From positions 14,744 to 78,743 of the forward strand of contig JACGYV010000007.1 of NCBI GenBank assembly GCA_014116815.1: a stretch of DNA of 64,000 nucleotides, given 5' to 3'. A program made the translations under genes and the position numbers. This DNA is from Holosporaceae bacterium 'Namur'. GTDB lineage: Bacteria; Pseudomonadota; Alphaproteobacteria; Rickettsiales; Midichloriaceae. The notes under the pieces are model-generated. The model made no database searches, was not told the DNA's origin, and saw only the letters and a list, made by a program, of their open reading frames with translations. Shown here one piece after another: positions 8,645 through 17,090 of the stretch (positions are counted from its first letter, which is position 1; every line of letters starts with the position of its first letter).

Positions 8645-9381
8645 CTTAATTGCAAAATATATTCCTGCAACAATCTTCTGGCTAGCGGCAAAGGTTTAAC
8701 AAAAGGCTTTAATAAATGTTTTTCAAGAAAATAAAGTGAAATTTTATAGGCTTCTTTCAGGTCATTTATTACATAATCATTTGTTTCCCCGGTAAGCAAA
8801 AATTTCGGAAGTTTAAAAAGTTTATTTTCATAAGGTTTACCGATTTCTAAGCTTACGGCTGAAGCGGATTTCGGAGAAATATAAGTTAAGTTTTCCGTAC
8901 TGTTAGTTACCACGCATTTACTTAAATCCAGGCCAAACCCTGAATTACCCAGTAGTTCGAAAACTTCGAATTTGATATAATCAGCTAATATTCCAAGCTT
9001 ATCATCCTGATAATCTTCTATAATATTAAGTAAATCTTCAAGTGAGGAAAACAAAGTATCGTGAGACTCTTTTTCAGCTACTAAAATATTAATTAGGTTT
9101 ACTGCCGAATCTAAAATTAAAACCGGTAACTTTTTACCTGAAATAAGTGAAGCAGTATTTTTAACATTTTCAAAATTTAAAAAACCCAAATGTTCTTCAA
9201 GGCGTGCTTGCCACTTAGCTTGAATTAAGTTACCTACAATCGGTTCTTGAATATGCTTAGCTTTTCTTGTTTTATGCAATCCTGCAATTAAACCGGAATG
9301 CTCAAGTAAACACTTTATTATAAAACTACTTTCTTGGAATTTTCTTACTGAAATAATAATCCCTTTCTCTTCAATTAACAT
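8641..9381 (-). CDS. recO: DNA repair protein RecO
   Basis: Recombination mediator that loads RecA with RecR. The 246-aa protein begins with the OB-fold domain (GIIISVRKFQESSFIIKCLLEHSG) common to RecO, followed by the helical domain with FVLLGNSGF-like GNSGFGLDLSKCVVT (family pattern LGYGLDLSRCAATG in alphaproteobacteria). The C-terminal helix ends LARRLLQEYIL (family pattern R..L). The start at 9381 gives the standard N-terminus MLIEEKGII. It converges with the EamA transporter with a four-base overlap. Confidence 0.88.
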   Translation of the reverse strand: MLIEEKGIIISVRKFQESSFIIKCLLEHSGLIAGLHKTRKAKHIQEPIVGNLIQAKWQARLEEHLGFLNFENVKNTASLISGKKLPVLILDSAVNLINILVAEKESHDTLFSSLEDLLNIIEDYQDDKLGILADYIKFEVFELLGNSGFGLDLSKCVVTNSTENLTYISPKSASAVSLEIGKPYENKLFKLPKFLLTGETNDYVINDLKEAYKISLYFLEKHLLKPFVKPLPLARRLLQEYILQLS

Positions 9382-9476
9382 ACATTTCCAATTTTAGTAA
9401 AATTATTACACACTGAAAATTCAATATCTCCGAATATAGAGTGATCAAAACATCAACTATAAATTAATAGTGATTT

Positions 9477-9659
9477 TTATTTTCTATGATTCTTATCTTT
9501 TGAATCATTCCGGTTATTATCTTCGGTATCAAATAAAATACGTTCGGCAGCGCCTTTCATATCGTCATATTGTTTAGATCTGATCGCCCATATAAGTGCA
9601 ATCAGTCCGATCAAACTAAATATAACGGTAAACGGTACTAAGTAAATCAATACATCCAT
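9477..9659 (-). CDS. ccoS: cbb3-type cytochrome oxidase assembly protein CcoS
   Basis: 60-aa membrane protein with one helix (about 4-26) and the family signature WAIRSKQYDDMKGAAERIL followed by FD, matching the CcoS consensus WxxRSGQFDDLxGxxxRIL. CcoS is required for maturation of cbb3-type cytochrome c oxidase, a high-affinity terminal oxidase for low oxygen. The structural ccoNOQP genes are not in this window. It is the last gene of a ribH-nusB-ccoS run, starting immediately after the nusB stop. Presence implies microaerobic respiration, which among Rickettsiales has been described for Midichloria. Confidence 0.85.
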   Translation of the reverse strand: MDVLIYLVPFTVIFSLIGLIALIWAIRSKQYDDMKGAAERILFDTEDNNRNDSKDKNHRK

Positions 9660-10151
9660 CTATAAATTTTCCTTGGAAACTTTGTCAAGCACGGTATTAA
9701 TAAATCCTACTTCTCCTTCATGATTGAAAAGTTTGGCAATATCAAGGTATTCATTAATAATTATTGATTTATCCAAGTCATTTGTATTAATAAGCTCATA
9801 GATGCCAAGCCTGATAACATTTTTTACCAATTTAGGTAACCGCTCAACTTTCCAGTCATGAGCCAAATAAAGAGAGGTGTTATGATCCAGGTCTTTTAAG
9901 CTGGCGATAGCCCCTTTAATCATGTGTATCAGATACTTTTTATCAATCGGATCTTTCTTGGTCGAATCTAAAAGATCAAAATTATTAATCGATGCAACAT
10001 CGATTATCAATTGGTTAATATCTACTGAGTCAAGATGATAAAGCCAAGTTTCATAAGCATATATACATTGAATTGCTAGAATCCTTGAATTTCTTTTTGC
10101 TCTAATTTTGGAAGAATAAAATTTAGTTTTTGTATCCACTGCCTGAGTCAT
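9660..10151 (-). CDS. nusB: Transcription antitermination factor NusB
   Basis: All-helical RNA-binding factor of the rRNA antitermination complex, with NusE (S10) and NusG. 163 aa; the first helix RAKRNSRILAIQCIYAYE matches the RR..AvQaLYq consensus, and the second half has HDWKVERLPKLVKNVIRLGIYEL and the final INEYLDIAKLF...GFINTVLDKV, diagnostic for NusB. The N-terminal codons overlap the 3' end of ribH by 29 bases, the usual ribH-nusB operon order in alphaproteobacteria. Confidence 0.93.
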   Translation of the reverse strand: MTQAVDTKTKFYSSKIRAKRNSRILAIQCIYAYETWLYHLDSVDINQLIIDVASINNFDLLDSTKKDPIDKKYLIHMIKGAIASLKDLDHNTSLYLAHDWKVERLPKLVKNVIRLGIYELINTNDLDKSIIINEYLDIAKLFNHEGEVGFINTVLDKVSKENL

Positions 10152-10569
10152 TATGAAAAGATTGATAGAGGTTTTTTATTTTAATTAGCTCCAAACAGCA
10201 TGCGGCAGCTTGCTTACCTATAGCGCTCGCTTGTTCTAACGCTTGAGCTTCATTTTCTACCATGAATATCCCAAATCCGATCGGTAATGAAAAATGGATG
10301 GATATATCGTTAACACCGCGAGCACATTCCTGATAAATTGTATTTAGAGTAATGCTTTCTTGGCCGATAAGGCTACCGACAACAATAGCTCCGTCGTAAT
10401 CAAACGCATCTAAGGCTATGCTTACCGCTGCAGGAATTTCAAATATACCTGAGACTTGAACCCTTTCATATTCAATTCCGTTTTGTTCTAATACGAATCT
10501 GACCGCGCCGGATAAGGCGTCAGCGGTATCAGGGTGTAATGTCGCCTCCACAATTAGCACTTTGTTCAT
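10123..10569 (-). CDS. ribH: 6,7-dimethyl-8-ribityllumazine synthase, atypical active site
   Basis: Penultimate enzyme of riboflavin synthesis. 148 aa with the family fold motifs VEATLHPDTADAL, VSGIFEIPAAVSIALD and a QECARGV segment matching the usual NESARGI. In the phosphate/active-site loop the family pattern IRGETYHFE is replaced by IGQESITLN, so the catalytic His (His88 in Bacillus) aligns with Thr and the neighbouring Arg-Gly is changed. The C-terminal GVLT motif is also altered (GIFM). The gene still sits in the classic ribH-nusB operon. Either the enzyme uses a different arrangement or activity is reduced. Confidence 0.85.
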   Translation of the reverse strand: MNKVLIVEATLHPDTADALSGAVRFVLEQNGIEYERVQVSGIFEIPAAVSIALDAFDYDGAIVVGSLIGQESITLNTIYQECARGVNDISIHFSLPIGFGIFMVENEAQALEQASAIGKQAAACCLELIKIKNLYQSFHNDSGSGYKN

Positions 10570-10600
10570 TTCTTATCCTTTAGAGTTAGGGTTTTAAGAT

Positions 10601-10685
10601 TGGTACGGAGGGTGGGACTTGAACCCACACGTCTAAAGACACTAGATCCTAAGTCTAGCGCGTCTACCAATTCCGCCACATCCGC
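10601..10685 (-). tRNA. tRNA-Leu (anticodon UAG)
   Basis: The minus strand folds as a class II tRNA. The acceptor 5' strand is GCGGATG. The anticodon stem CTAGA/TCTAG encloses the loop CTTAGGA with anticodon TAG. A long variable arm follows, and the T-arm GTGGG-TTCAAGT-CCCAC. The CCA end appears to be encoded (TGG at 10601-10603 on the plus strand). One mismatch lies in the acceptor stem (T6 opposite C). It lies between ribH and fdxA. Confidence 0.95.
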
Positions 10686-10790
10686 ACATTTTGCACAAAG
10701 AGAAATATTGCAAAATATTAGTTCTCGTATATAAACTAAAAGAGTTTACATTTCAAGATATAAAAAAACAAGTCTTAAGGTTTTGAGAAG

Positions 10791-11120
10791 ATGGCATACG
10801 TAGTTACGGAGAACTGTATAAAATGCAAATTTACGGATTGTGCCGAAGTATGCCCTGTTGATTGCTTTTATGAAGGTGAAAACATGCTGGTTATTAATCC
10901 TGATGAATGCATCGATTGCGGGGTATGCGAGCCTGAGTGCCCGGCGGAAGCGATAAAACCCGAGTCGGAAGATTTAATGCCGTGGATGGAAATTAATAAG
11001 AAATTTTCCGTCCAATGGCCTAACATTACCGAAAAGCATCCTCATGCACCGGATGCCGAGCAGTTTAACGGAGAAGAGGGTAAATATGAAAAATACTTTT
11101 CCGAAAAACCGGGCGGATAG
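10791..11120 (+). CDS. fdxA: 7Fe-type ferredoxin FdxA
   Basis: Electron carrier of 109 aa with two iron-sulfur clusters. Cysteines C9, C12, C17, C21 and C25 lie in the first motif, and C40, C43, C46 and C50 in the second ([11 protein letters not shown]). The spacing is that of the alpha/gammaproteobacterial FdxA family. The long acidic C-terminal extension (about 55-109, [17 protein letters not shown] and the GKYEKYFS end) is also diagnostic. Monocistronic, with a possible weak terminator just after the stop. Confidence 0.93.
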   Translation: MAYVVTENCIKCKFTDCAEVCPVDCFYEGENMLVINPDECIDCGVCEPECPAEAIKPESEDLMPWMEINKKFSVQWPNITEKHPHAPDAEQFNGEEGKYEKYFSEKPGG

Positions 11121-11134
11121 AAGTCATAAATCAT

Positions 11135-11160
11135 ACATTTCATAAAATGTTTTTTATAAT
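11135..11160 (+). terminator. Possible weak intrinsic terminator after fdxA
   Basis: ACATTT and AAATGT form a short stem around a CATA-type loop and are followed by a T-run (TTTTTT). The stem is all A/T except for one pair at its base, so it is weak. Confidence 0.4.
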
Positions 11161-11269
11161 ATAGTGAAGAAAGATAAAAATCAGGTTGTGTATATCCTAA
11201 TTAAGCTTGCAAATTAAGTTTGGAGTTTTATAACTTGCATAATAAAATATTCATTGAAATGTTAAATAT

Positions 11270-13570
11270 ATGTCAGCCAAAAATGATAATGATTATAAGG
11301 TTAGTATTTATAACGAAGCCTTGAAATTCCATGCTGAGGGCAAAAAAGGGAAATTAGGAATAGATCCTTTAAAGCCGCTTACTAATCAAAGGGATTTATC
11401 ATTAGCATATTCACCGGGTGTGGCCGCGCCTTGCCTTGAAATTCATAATGATCCTGCTAAAGTTTTTGAATATACTTCAAAAGGTAATTTTGTTGCAGTT
11501 ATTTCTAACGGAACCGCTGTTTTAGGCTTAGGTAATCTCGGTGCGCTTGCTTCTAAACCGGTAATGGAAGGAAAGGCGGTATTGTTTAAAAGATTTGCTG
11601 ATATTGATGCTATTGATTTGGAAGTGTCTACGGAAGATCCCGAGGAATTCATTAATTCAATTAAATATTTAGGCGCAAGTTGGGGAGGGATTAATTTAGA
11701 AGATATTAAAGCCCCGGAATGTTTTATCATTGAAAGCAAACTTAAAGAATTAATGGATATTCCCGTATTCCATGACGATCAACACGGTACTGCGATTATT
11801 ACAGCTGCAGGCTTAATAAACGCAGCTCACCTTACGGGTAGAGAATTTAAAGACTTAAAGGTAGTAGTAAACGGTGCGGGTTCGGCAGGTATTGCTTGTA
11901 TCGAATTGTTAAAAAATATGGGATTACCGCATGAAAATGCTATCTTATGTGATACGTCGGGAGTAATCTATGAGGGCAGAACTAACGGGATGAACCAATG
12001 GAAAGCTGCCCATGCGGTCGATACTCCGCATAGAACTTTAGCCGAAGCTATGGTCGGGGCGGATGTATTTTTAGGCTTGTCGGCTAAAGGGGCTTTAACT
12101 AAAGAGATGGTTAGAGTAATGGCGGAAAATCCTATTATATTTGCAATGGCGAATCCTGACCCGGAAATTACCCCTGAGGAGGTAAGAGAAGTTAGGAGCG
12201 ACGCTATTGTTGCAACAGGAAGATCCGACTATGATAACCAAGTGAATAACGTAATGGGCTTCCCTTACATATTTAGAGGTGCGCTTGACGTTCAGGCTAC
12301 AACCATTAATGATGAGATGAAAATAGCTGCTGCTAAAGCAATTGCAATGCTCGCCAGGGAAGAGGTGCCCGCAGAGGTTTCAGCAGCTTATGGAGGCAAG
12401 AAGTTAAAGTACGGAGCAAGTTATATAATCCCGGTTCCGTTTGATTCCAGGCTTATTCATGTAGTTTCGATGGCAGTCGCCGAAGCCGCAATACGAACAG
12501 GTGTTGCGCGTAAACCGATAGAAGATTTTTACGCATATAAAAATCAATTGGCTGCAAGGCTCAACCCTTCAATTAATATGATGAACTTCTTCTTTGAGCG
12601 CTTAAGAGCAAGCCCTAAAACTATTTTATTTACGGAAGGCGATGAAGAAGCGATGATTAGGGCTGCAATAGAGTGGCGCAATTTAGGTTACGGAAAGGCT
12701 GTTTTAGTCGGTTATGAAGAGGCGATTAATCACACCTTAAGTAAGCTTGAAGTCGGAAGTTTAAGTGATATAGAAATTATCAGCGCCGTTCATCACCCCG
12801 ACTATGAAAAATTAGTAGATCACCTGTACGGTAAGTTGCAAAGAAAAGGTTACCTATATAAAGACTGTGAGAATTTACTAAGAAGAGAGCGAAACGTTTT
12901 CGCCTCACTTTTGGTGGAGCTCGGTTATTATGACGGGATGGTGACGGGGTTGATTAAGAGTTACTTATCTTGCGTTGATGACATCACTAAAGCAGTTGAA
13001 GTTAAGCAGGGAAATTTATTGTTCGGACTTTCCATAATGATTGCGAAAAACCGAACCATTTTTATTGCAGATACTACCATTAATGAAATCCCGGATTCCG
13101 ACGAGTTAGCCGAAATTGCCATACATGCGGCGGAAGAGGCAAGGTCTATGGGGCACGATCCGAGAGTTGCATTTATTTCCTTCTCGAATTTCGGGAACCC
13201 TATGCGCGAAAAAGCTCAAAGAATAAGAGATGCCGTTACCTTACTTGATAAGCGCAATGTTGATTTTGAATATGACGGAGAAATGCAGGCAAGTGTTGCA
13301 TTAAATGCCGAGCTATTAAAATTGTATCCGTTTTGCAGGTTATCTCAACCGGCTAATATTTTAATAATGCCGGCGCTTCACAGTGCTAATATTGCTTCAA
13401 AATTACTGCAAGAATTGGGGGGTGGTAAGCTAATCGGCCCTGTTCTTTGCGGAATTAAGAAATCAATTCAAATTGTGCAAATGGGTTCAACTGAATCAGA
13501 TGTTTTAAATATGGCGGCAATGGCAGCTTACCGCAATTCCGGTTTTGCGGATAAGCAGATAGTTAGGTAA
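11270..13570 (+). CDS. maeB: NADP-dependent malic enzyme fused to phosphotransacetylase-like domain
   Basis: Converts malate to pyruvate plus CO2. The 766-aa length is the standard two-domain form. Residues about 1-430 are the malic enzyme, with SLAYSPGVAAPCLEI, the metal-binding FHDDQHGTAI, the dinucleotide-binding VVNGAGSAGIACIELL and MANPDPEITPEE. Residues about 440-766 are a PTA-like domain (LFTEGDEEAMIRAA and VALNAELLKLYPF), which in characterised homologues is regulatory and responds to acetyl-CoA rather than catalytic. In Rickettsiales it feeds pyruvate from host-derived dicarboxylates. The gene stands alone. Confidence 0.95.
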   Translation: MSAKNDNDYKVSIYNEALKFHAEGKKGKLGIDPLKPLTNQRDLSLAYSPGVAAPCLEIHNDPAKVFEYTSKGNFVAVISNGTAVLGLGNLGALASKPVMEGKAVLFKRFADIDAIDLEVSTEDPEEFINSIKYLGASWGGINLEDIKAPECFIIESKLKELMDIPVFHDDQHGTAIITAAGLINAAHLTGREFKDLKVVVNGAGSAGIACIELLKNMGLPHENAILCDTSGVIYEGRTNGMNQWKAAHAVDTPHRTLAEAMVGADVFLGLSAKGALTKEMVRVMAENPIIFAMANPDPEITPEEVREVRSDAIVATGRSDYDNQVNNVMGFPYIFRGALDVQATTINDEMKIAAAKAIAMLAREEVPAEVSAAYGGKKLKYGASYIIPVPFDSRLIHVVSMAVAEAAIRTGVARKPIEDFYAYKNQLAARLNPSINMMNFFFERLRASPKTILFTEGDEEAMIRAAIEWRNLGYGKAVLVGYEEAINHTLSKLEVGSLSDIEIISAVHHPDYEKLVDHLYGKLQRKGYLYKDCENLLRRERNVFASLLVELGYYDGMVTGLIKSYLSCVDDITKAVEVKQGNLLFGLSIMIAKNRTIFIADTTINEIPDSDELAEIAIHAAEEARSMGHDPRVAFISFSNFGNPMREKAQRIRDAVTLLDKRNVDFEYDGEMQASVALNAELLKLYPFCRLSQPANILIMPALHSANIASKLLQELGGGKLIGPVLCGIKKSIQIVQMGSTESDVLNMAAMAAYRNSGFADKQIVR

Positions 13571-13580
13571 TCAAGATTAT

Positions 13581-13662
13581 TATAGCAAAGTATTTTGAGA
13601 AAAAGAATGAAATATAGCTTAAGATTTTGTATTCTATCTGGTTTTTAAAGTATTTCGCTATA
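13581..13662. repeat. 82-bp inverted-repeat element
   Basis: Begins TATAGCAAAGTATTTT and ends in the near reverse complement AAAGTATTTCGCTATA (two or three mismatches over 15 bases). It lies between maeB and the Rpn-family nuclease gene. It looks like a tiny palindromic element, different in sequence from the MITE at 1546. It could also act as a bidirectional terminator, though there is no GC-rich stem. Only one copy was noticed. Confidence 0.4.
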
Positions 13663-13705
13663 GCTCAAGGTATTATCTCCCGGTCTTTAGTTAACTGCCT
13701 GCTCT

Positions 13706-14587
13706 TTATTTCAGTTTATCAATTTCTTCATATCGGAGCCCGGTAATTTTCATTATTTCTTCTAAAGGTAGTCCGTGTTGTAACATCTTTTTAGCTATAA
13801 ATACTTTTTCTTCTATCCTACCCTCAGCTATTCCTTTCTCCCTACCCTCAGCCATAGCTTCTTCCTTAACCTGTGCTTCTCTTGCAATAGCATCAAGGTT
13901 AGCTTTAGTTACCTGCTCATATGCGTTTAATTCCTGGTCACTCCAGTGATGACTCAGTAATACATCGTAAGCTTTGCTGATCACATTATCACTGCTGCCG
14001 ATCAGCTTTTCTATATTATCGGGGTTCTTGCTATGCTTGAAGAAATAACACCATTTTTCTTCGTAGCTCTCTAAATCTTCTACCCTCTCTTTTTTAAACT
14101 TAGGTAACTCTATAAAGGTAAACGAAAAATCCTTCAGGTCATTCTCATAACTTACTTTATCCAATATCACATGCTCAGACTTATATCCTTCTTTATCCGG
14201 AAACATTACAAAGTCTACTATTGCCAAGAATATTACTTCTTTTAAATTCCCATACTCTTCACCGCTATTCATTTGGTTGCTGTAAGCTTTTGCTGCATAA
14301 TACTGCGCTCTCTTCTCGAATCCTCTGACTTTCGCAACCTGCATTTCTACTATGTATTGCACACCTGATTCATCAGTACATAGTACGTCTATTATACTTT
14401 GCTTCTTTACCGCTATCTCAGGTGCCTGTACGGAATTTAAAAAGCTTACTTCCCTGATTATCTCCTTTCCGGTTTTACCTAATATATCATTTAGAAAATG
14501 AATCAGGATATCTTTATTCTTTTCACTGCCGAATATCTTCTTAAATGCTATATCATTCTTCGGATCTAAATACCTTACAAACGGCAT
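13706..14587 (-). CDS. Rpn/PD-(D/E)XK nuclease-family transposase-like protein
   Basis: 293 aa beginning PFVRYLDPKNDIAFKKIFGS, the hallmark of the Rpn/PDDEXK family 'transposase_31-like' proteins, abundant in Rickettsiales such as Orientia and Midichloriaceae. The nuclease core is visible: the acidic site IIDVLCTDESG followed by YIVEMQVAK (D...E-x-Q). The GFEKRAQYYAAKAYSNQM helix follows. The C-terminus has the repeated (M)AEGREKGIAEGR linker and a final helix pair LQHGLPLEEIMKITGL. E. coli RpnA members promote RecA-independent recombination. It is full length with no terminal inverted repeats of an IS seen around it. Confidence 0.88.
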   Translation of the reverse strand: MPFVRYLDPKNDIAFKKIFGSEKNKDILIHFLNDILGKTGKEIIREVSFLNSVQAPEIAVKKQSIIDVLCTDESGVQYIVEMQVAKVRGFEKRAQYYAAKAYSNQMNSGEEYGNLKEVIFLAIVDFVMFPDKEGYKSEHVILDKVSYENDLKDFSFTFIELPKFKKERVEDLESYEEKWCYFFKHSKNPDNIEKLIGSSDNVISKAYDVLLSHHWSDQELNAYEQVTKANLDAIAREAQVKEEAMAEGREKGIAEGRIEEKVFIAKKMLQHGLPLEEIMKITGLRYEEIDKLK

Positions 14588-14848
14588 GTCTAACCTCTCT
14601 CTTCCTATTTTTACCTATTTTATCTTAAACTACGGCTAAAGTCACCGGATATTGCTTATTTAAAGTAAGAGATTGCTTTTTATAGTGGTTAGATTGAGTT
14701 TCGAATAATACAATAAGACAGCGAATTGAAAGGTGTAAAATTATATACAAGTATTTAAATTTTCCGAACATGTAATGAACTTTTCAATTGAAGATAAAGC
14801 GTAATTACTTTAGGTTCCGAGTAAATTAAGCTTTATAGGATACCGGAT

Positions 14849-16120
14849 ATGAATGATGAACGCAACTTTTGTACTTTAGAAAACGGCATGATGGTGGCAT
14901 TTGACCAAATGAAAGAGGTGGAAACGGTTGCGATAAGCGTATTAATGAAAACGGGTAGTAAATTTGAAAAAAAAGAACAGTCCGGAATTTCGCACTTTTT
15001 GGAGCACATGGCATTTAAAGGAACCAATACCAGAACTGCTAAGCAGATAGCCGAAGAGTTTGATATGATAGGCGGATATTTCAATGCTTACACTTCAAGA
15101 GAGAAAACGGTTTACTATGCTAAGGTGCTGAAAGATGACATTGATACTGCGGTTGATATCCTCTCCGATATTCTACAAAACTCTTCTTTTTCAGTCGAAG
15201 AAATTGATAAGGAGAGAAAAGTAGTACTACAGGAAATGGCACAGACTAAGGATACCCCTGATGATATCATATTTGATAATTTTCAGGAAGCTGCTTTCCC
15301 GGATCAACCGCTCGGAAGATCAATTTTGGGGGAAGAAGAAATAATTAAAAGTTTAAGCAGGGATCAAATAATAGAATATGTTAATTCAAGATACGGATTT
15401 AATAATGTAATAGTTTCGGCAGCAGGTAATTTTGATGTTGGTGATTATAATAATTTGATTAAATCCAAGTTTAATTTACTCCCCGGTAAATCAGAAAACT
15501 TAGAGATTAAAAGTGATTATCGAGGCGGTGAATCAAGGATAAATAAGGACTTGGAGCAAGTACATTTTGTGCTTGGTTTTGAAGGAGTCTCTTACTATGA
15601 TGATGATTATTATACTCAGCAAGCCCTCTCCATAATCGCCGGAGGGGGAATGTCCTCCAGATTGTTTCAAGAGGTTAGAGAAAATAGAGGGTTAGCTTAT
15701 TCTATTTCCGCTTTCGGCAGTAATTATGCGGATAACGGAATTTTCGGTATCTATTCTTCAAGCAGTGATTATAATATAAATGAATTAGTCGATGTAGTAA
15801 TTGCAGAGCTTCATAAAATGCTTGATAGCATTACTGAAGAAGAAGTGAAGCGTGCTAAAGCGCAAGTGAGAGCAGGATTATTAATGTCCAGAGAAAACCC
15901 GGTGTCAAGAGCTGAAAAATTTGCCTCCAATCTATCAATTTATGGCCGCTATGTCCCTATTACCGAGGTGATTGATAAGGTTAATGCTATAGATCCGAGC
16001 AAGGTTCAGAAGTATTTAAGAAGAATTTTATCAAATAATAAGCAGCCTACCATTTCTTCTATTGGCAAGATAGATAAACTATATCAATATGATACTATAA
16101 AAAATAAATTAAAAGTTTAA
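14849..16120 (+). CDS. M16-family zinc peptidase (processing-peptidase-like)
   Basis: 423 aa. The inverted zinc motif HxxEH is H49-F-L-E52-H53 within GISHFLEHMAFKGT, with the third ligand E129 in KERKVVLQEM. The C-terminal inactive M16 domain has the substrate-gripping GGGMSSRLFQEVRENRGLAYS motif. Bacterial homologues are the closest relatives of the beta subunit of mitochondrial processing peptidase. Likely cytoplasmic or periplasmic degradation of peptides; no signal peptide is seen. It is followed after one base by the quinone oxidoreductase gene and then the PAS protein, probably one operon. Confidence 0.92.
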   Translation: MNDERNFCTLENGMMVAFDQMKEVETVAISVLMKTGSKFEKKEQSGISHFLEHMAFKGTNTRTAKQIAEEFDMIGGYFNAYTSREKTVYYAKVLKDDIDTAVDILSDILQNSSFSVEEIDKERKVVLQEMAQTKDTPDDIIFDNFQEAAFPDQPLGRSILGEEEIIKSLSRDQIIEYVNSRYGFNNVIVSAAGNFDVGDYNNLIKSKFNLLPGKSENLEIKSDYRGGESRINKDLEQVHFVLGFEGVSYYDDDYYTQQALSIIAGGGMSSRLFQEVRENRGLAYSISAFGSNYADNGIFGIYSSSSDYNINELVDVVIAELHKMLDSITEEEVKRAKAQVRAGLLMSRENPVSRAEKFASNLSIYGRYVPITEVIDKVNAIDPSKVQKYLRRILSNNKQPTISSIGKIDKLYQYDTIKNKLKV

Positions 16121-16121
16121 A

Positions 16122-17087
16122 ATGGGTAAGTTCGTTTATTTTGATCAAGTTGGTACACCTGAGGTTTTAAAGATAGGAGAAAGGGAAGAAGGTGAGCCTT
16201 TAGATAATGAAGTTTTACTGAAGCATACTGCAATCGGGGTAAACTTTATTGATGTGCAGACAAGGCGAGGGAGCTATAATTCTACTGATCCTATTTGCGG
16301 AATAGAAGCCTGCGGAGTAATAAAAAAGCTAGGTAAAAAGGTAGAGGGTTTTGAGATTGGGCAAAGAGTTGCATACGCTACCGTAAAAAGCGGTGCATAT
16401 TCAGAGTTTAGATGCATTGATTCCAAATATTTAGTTGCCGTTCCCGATCATATTAGCGATGAAACAATTGCTGCTTCTCTTGTTAAAGGATTAACAGCAC
16501 ATTACCTTATTCGTAGGGTGTTTTTGGTAAGGGAGGGGGTAGCCGTTTTGATCCATAGTGCGGCAGGAGGCGTCGGGCAAATTTTATCAGCATGGTGCAG
16601 GCACTTGGGAGCATTAGTGATCGGCAGTGTAGGCTCAGAAGAAAAAAAACAGATTGCACTTAAAAGTTGCCACTATGTTGTAAATCATAAGACAGCGGAT
16701 TGGGAAAAAGAAGTAGTAAAATTTACTAAAAATATAGGTGTTAATGCAGTTTATGATGCGATAGGGAAAGATACATTTTATAAATCGTTAGATTGCTTAA
16801 TGACCGGTGGAATTATGGTTTATTACGGGCATGCAAGCGGGCTTGTGGAGCCGCTTGATTTAGAACTGTTAAAGAAAAAGTCATTATTTTTAACCTGTCC
16901 GACATTATTCGATTATAAAGCAAATAAAATGGAGCTGATTTTAAGTGCCGAAGAAGTATTTGAAATGATAACAAGTAAAGTTTTAAACATCAATATAGCT
17001 GCCAAATTCCCGCTATCACAAGCGGCAGAAGCGCATAAATTACTGGAATCAGGCGCTTCCAGCGGTTCAATTATTTTAATTCCTTAG
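16122..17087 (+). CDS. NADPH:quinone oxidoreductase (zinc-less MDR family)
   Basis: 321 aa, medium-chain reductase. The N-terminal GroES-like domain contains AIGVNFIDVQTRRGSY and GIEACGVIKKLG. The Rossmann part has the HSAAGGVGQILSAWCRHLGA nucleotide motif and the end LSQAAEAHKLLESGASSGSI matches the quinone oxidoreductase (QOR) signature. No structural or catalytic zinc cysteines are present, in line with QOR (CryZ/QorA). It sits between the M16 peptidase and a PAS protein with one- to three-base gaps, so it is part of a tight operon. Confidence 0.9.
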   Translation: MGKFVYFDQVGTPEVLKIGEREEGEPLDNEVLLKHTAIGVNFIDVQTRRGSYNSTDPICGIEACGVIKKLGKKVEGFEIGQRVAYATVKSGAYSEFRCIDSKYLVAVPDHISDETIAASLVKGLTAHYLIRRVFLVREGVAVLIHSAAGGVGQILSAWCRHLGALVIGSVGSEEKKQIALKSCHYVVNHKTADWEKEVVKFTKNIGVNAVYDAIGKDTFYKSLDCLMTGGIMVYYGHASGLVEPLDLELLKKKSLFLTCPTLFDYKANKMELILSAEEVFEMITSKVLNINIAAKFPLSQAAEAHKLLESGASSGSIILIP

Positions 17088-17090
17088 TAT

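Noticed and set aside
13706-14587. Complete insertion sequence around the Rpn-like gene
   Set aside because: No terminal inverted repeats or target duplication found next to it; Rpn-family proteins often stand alone.
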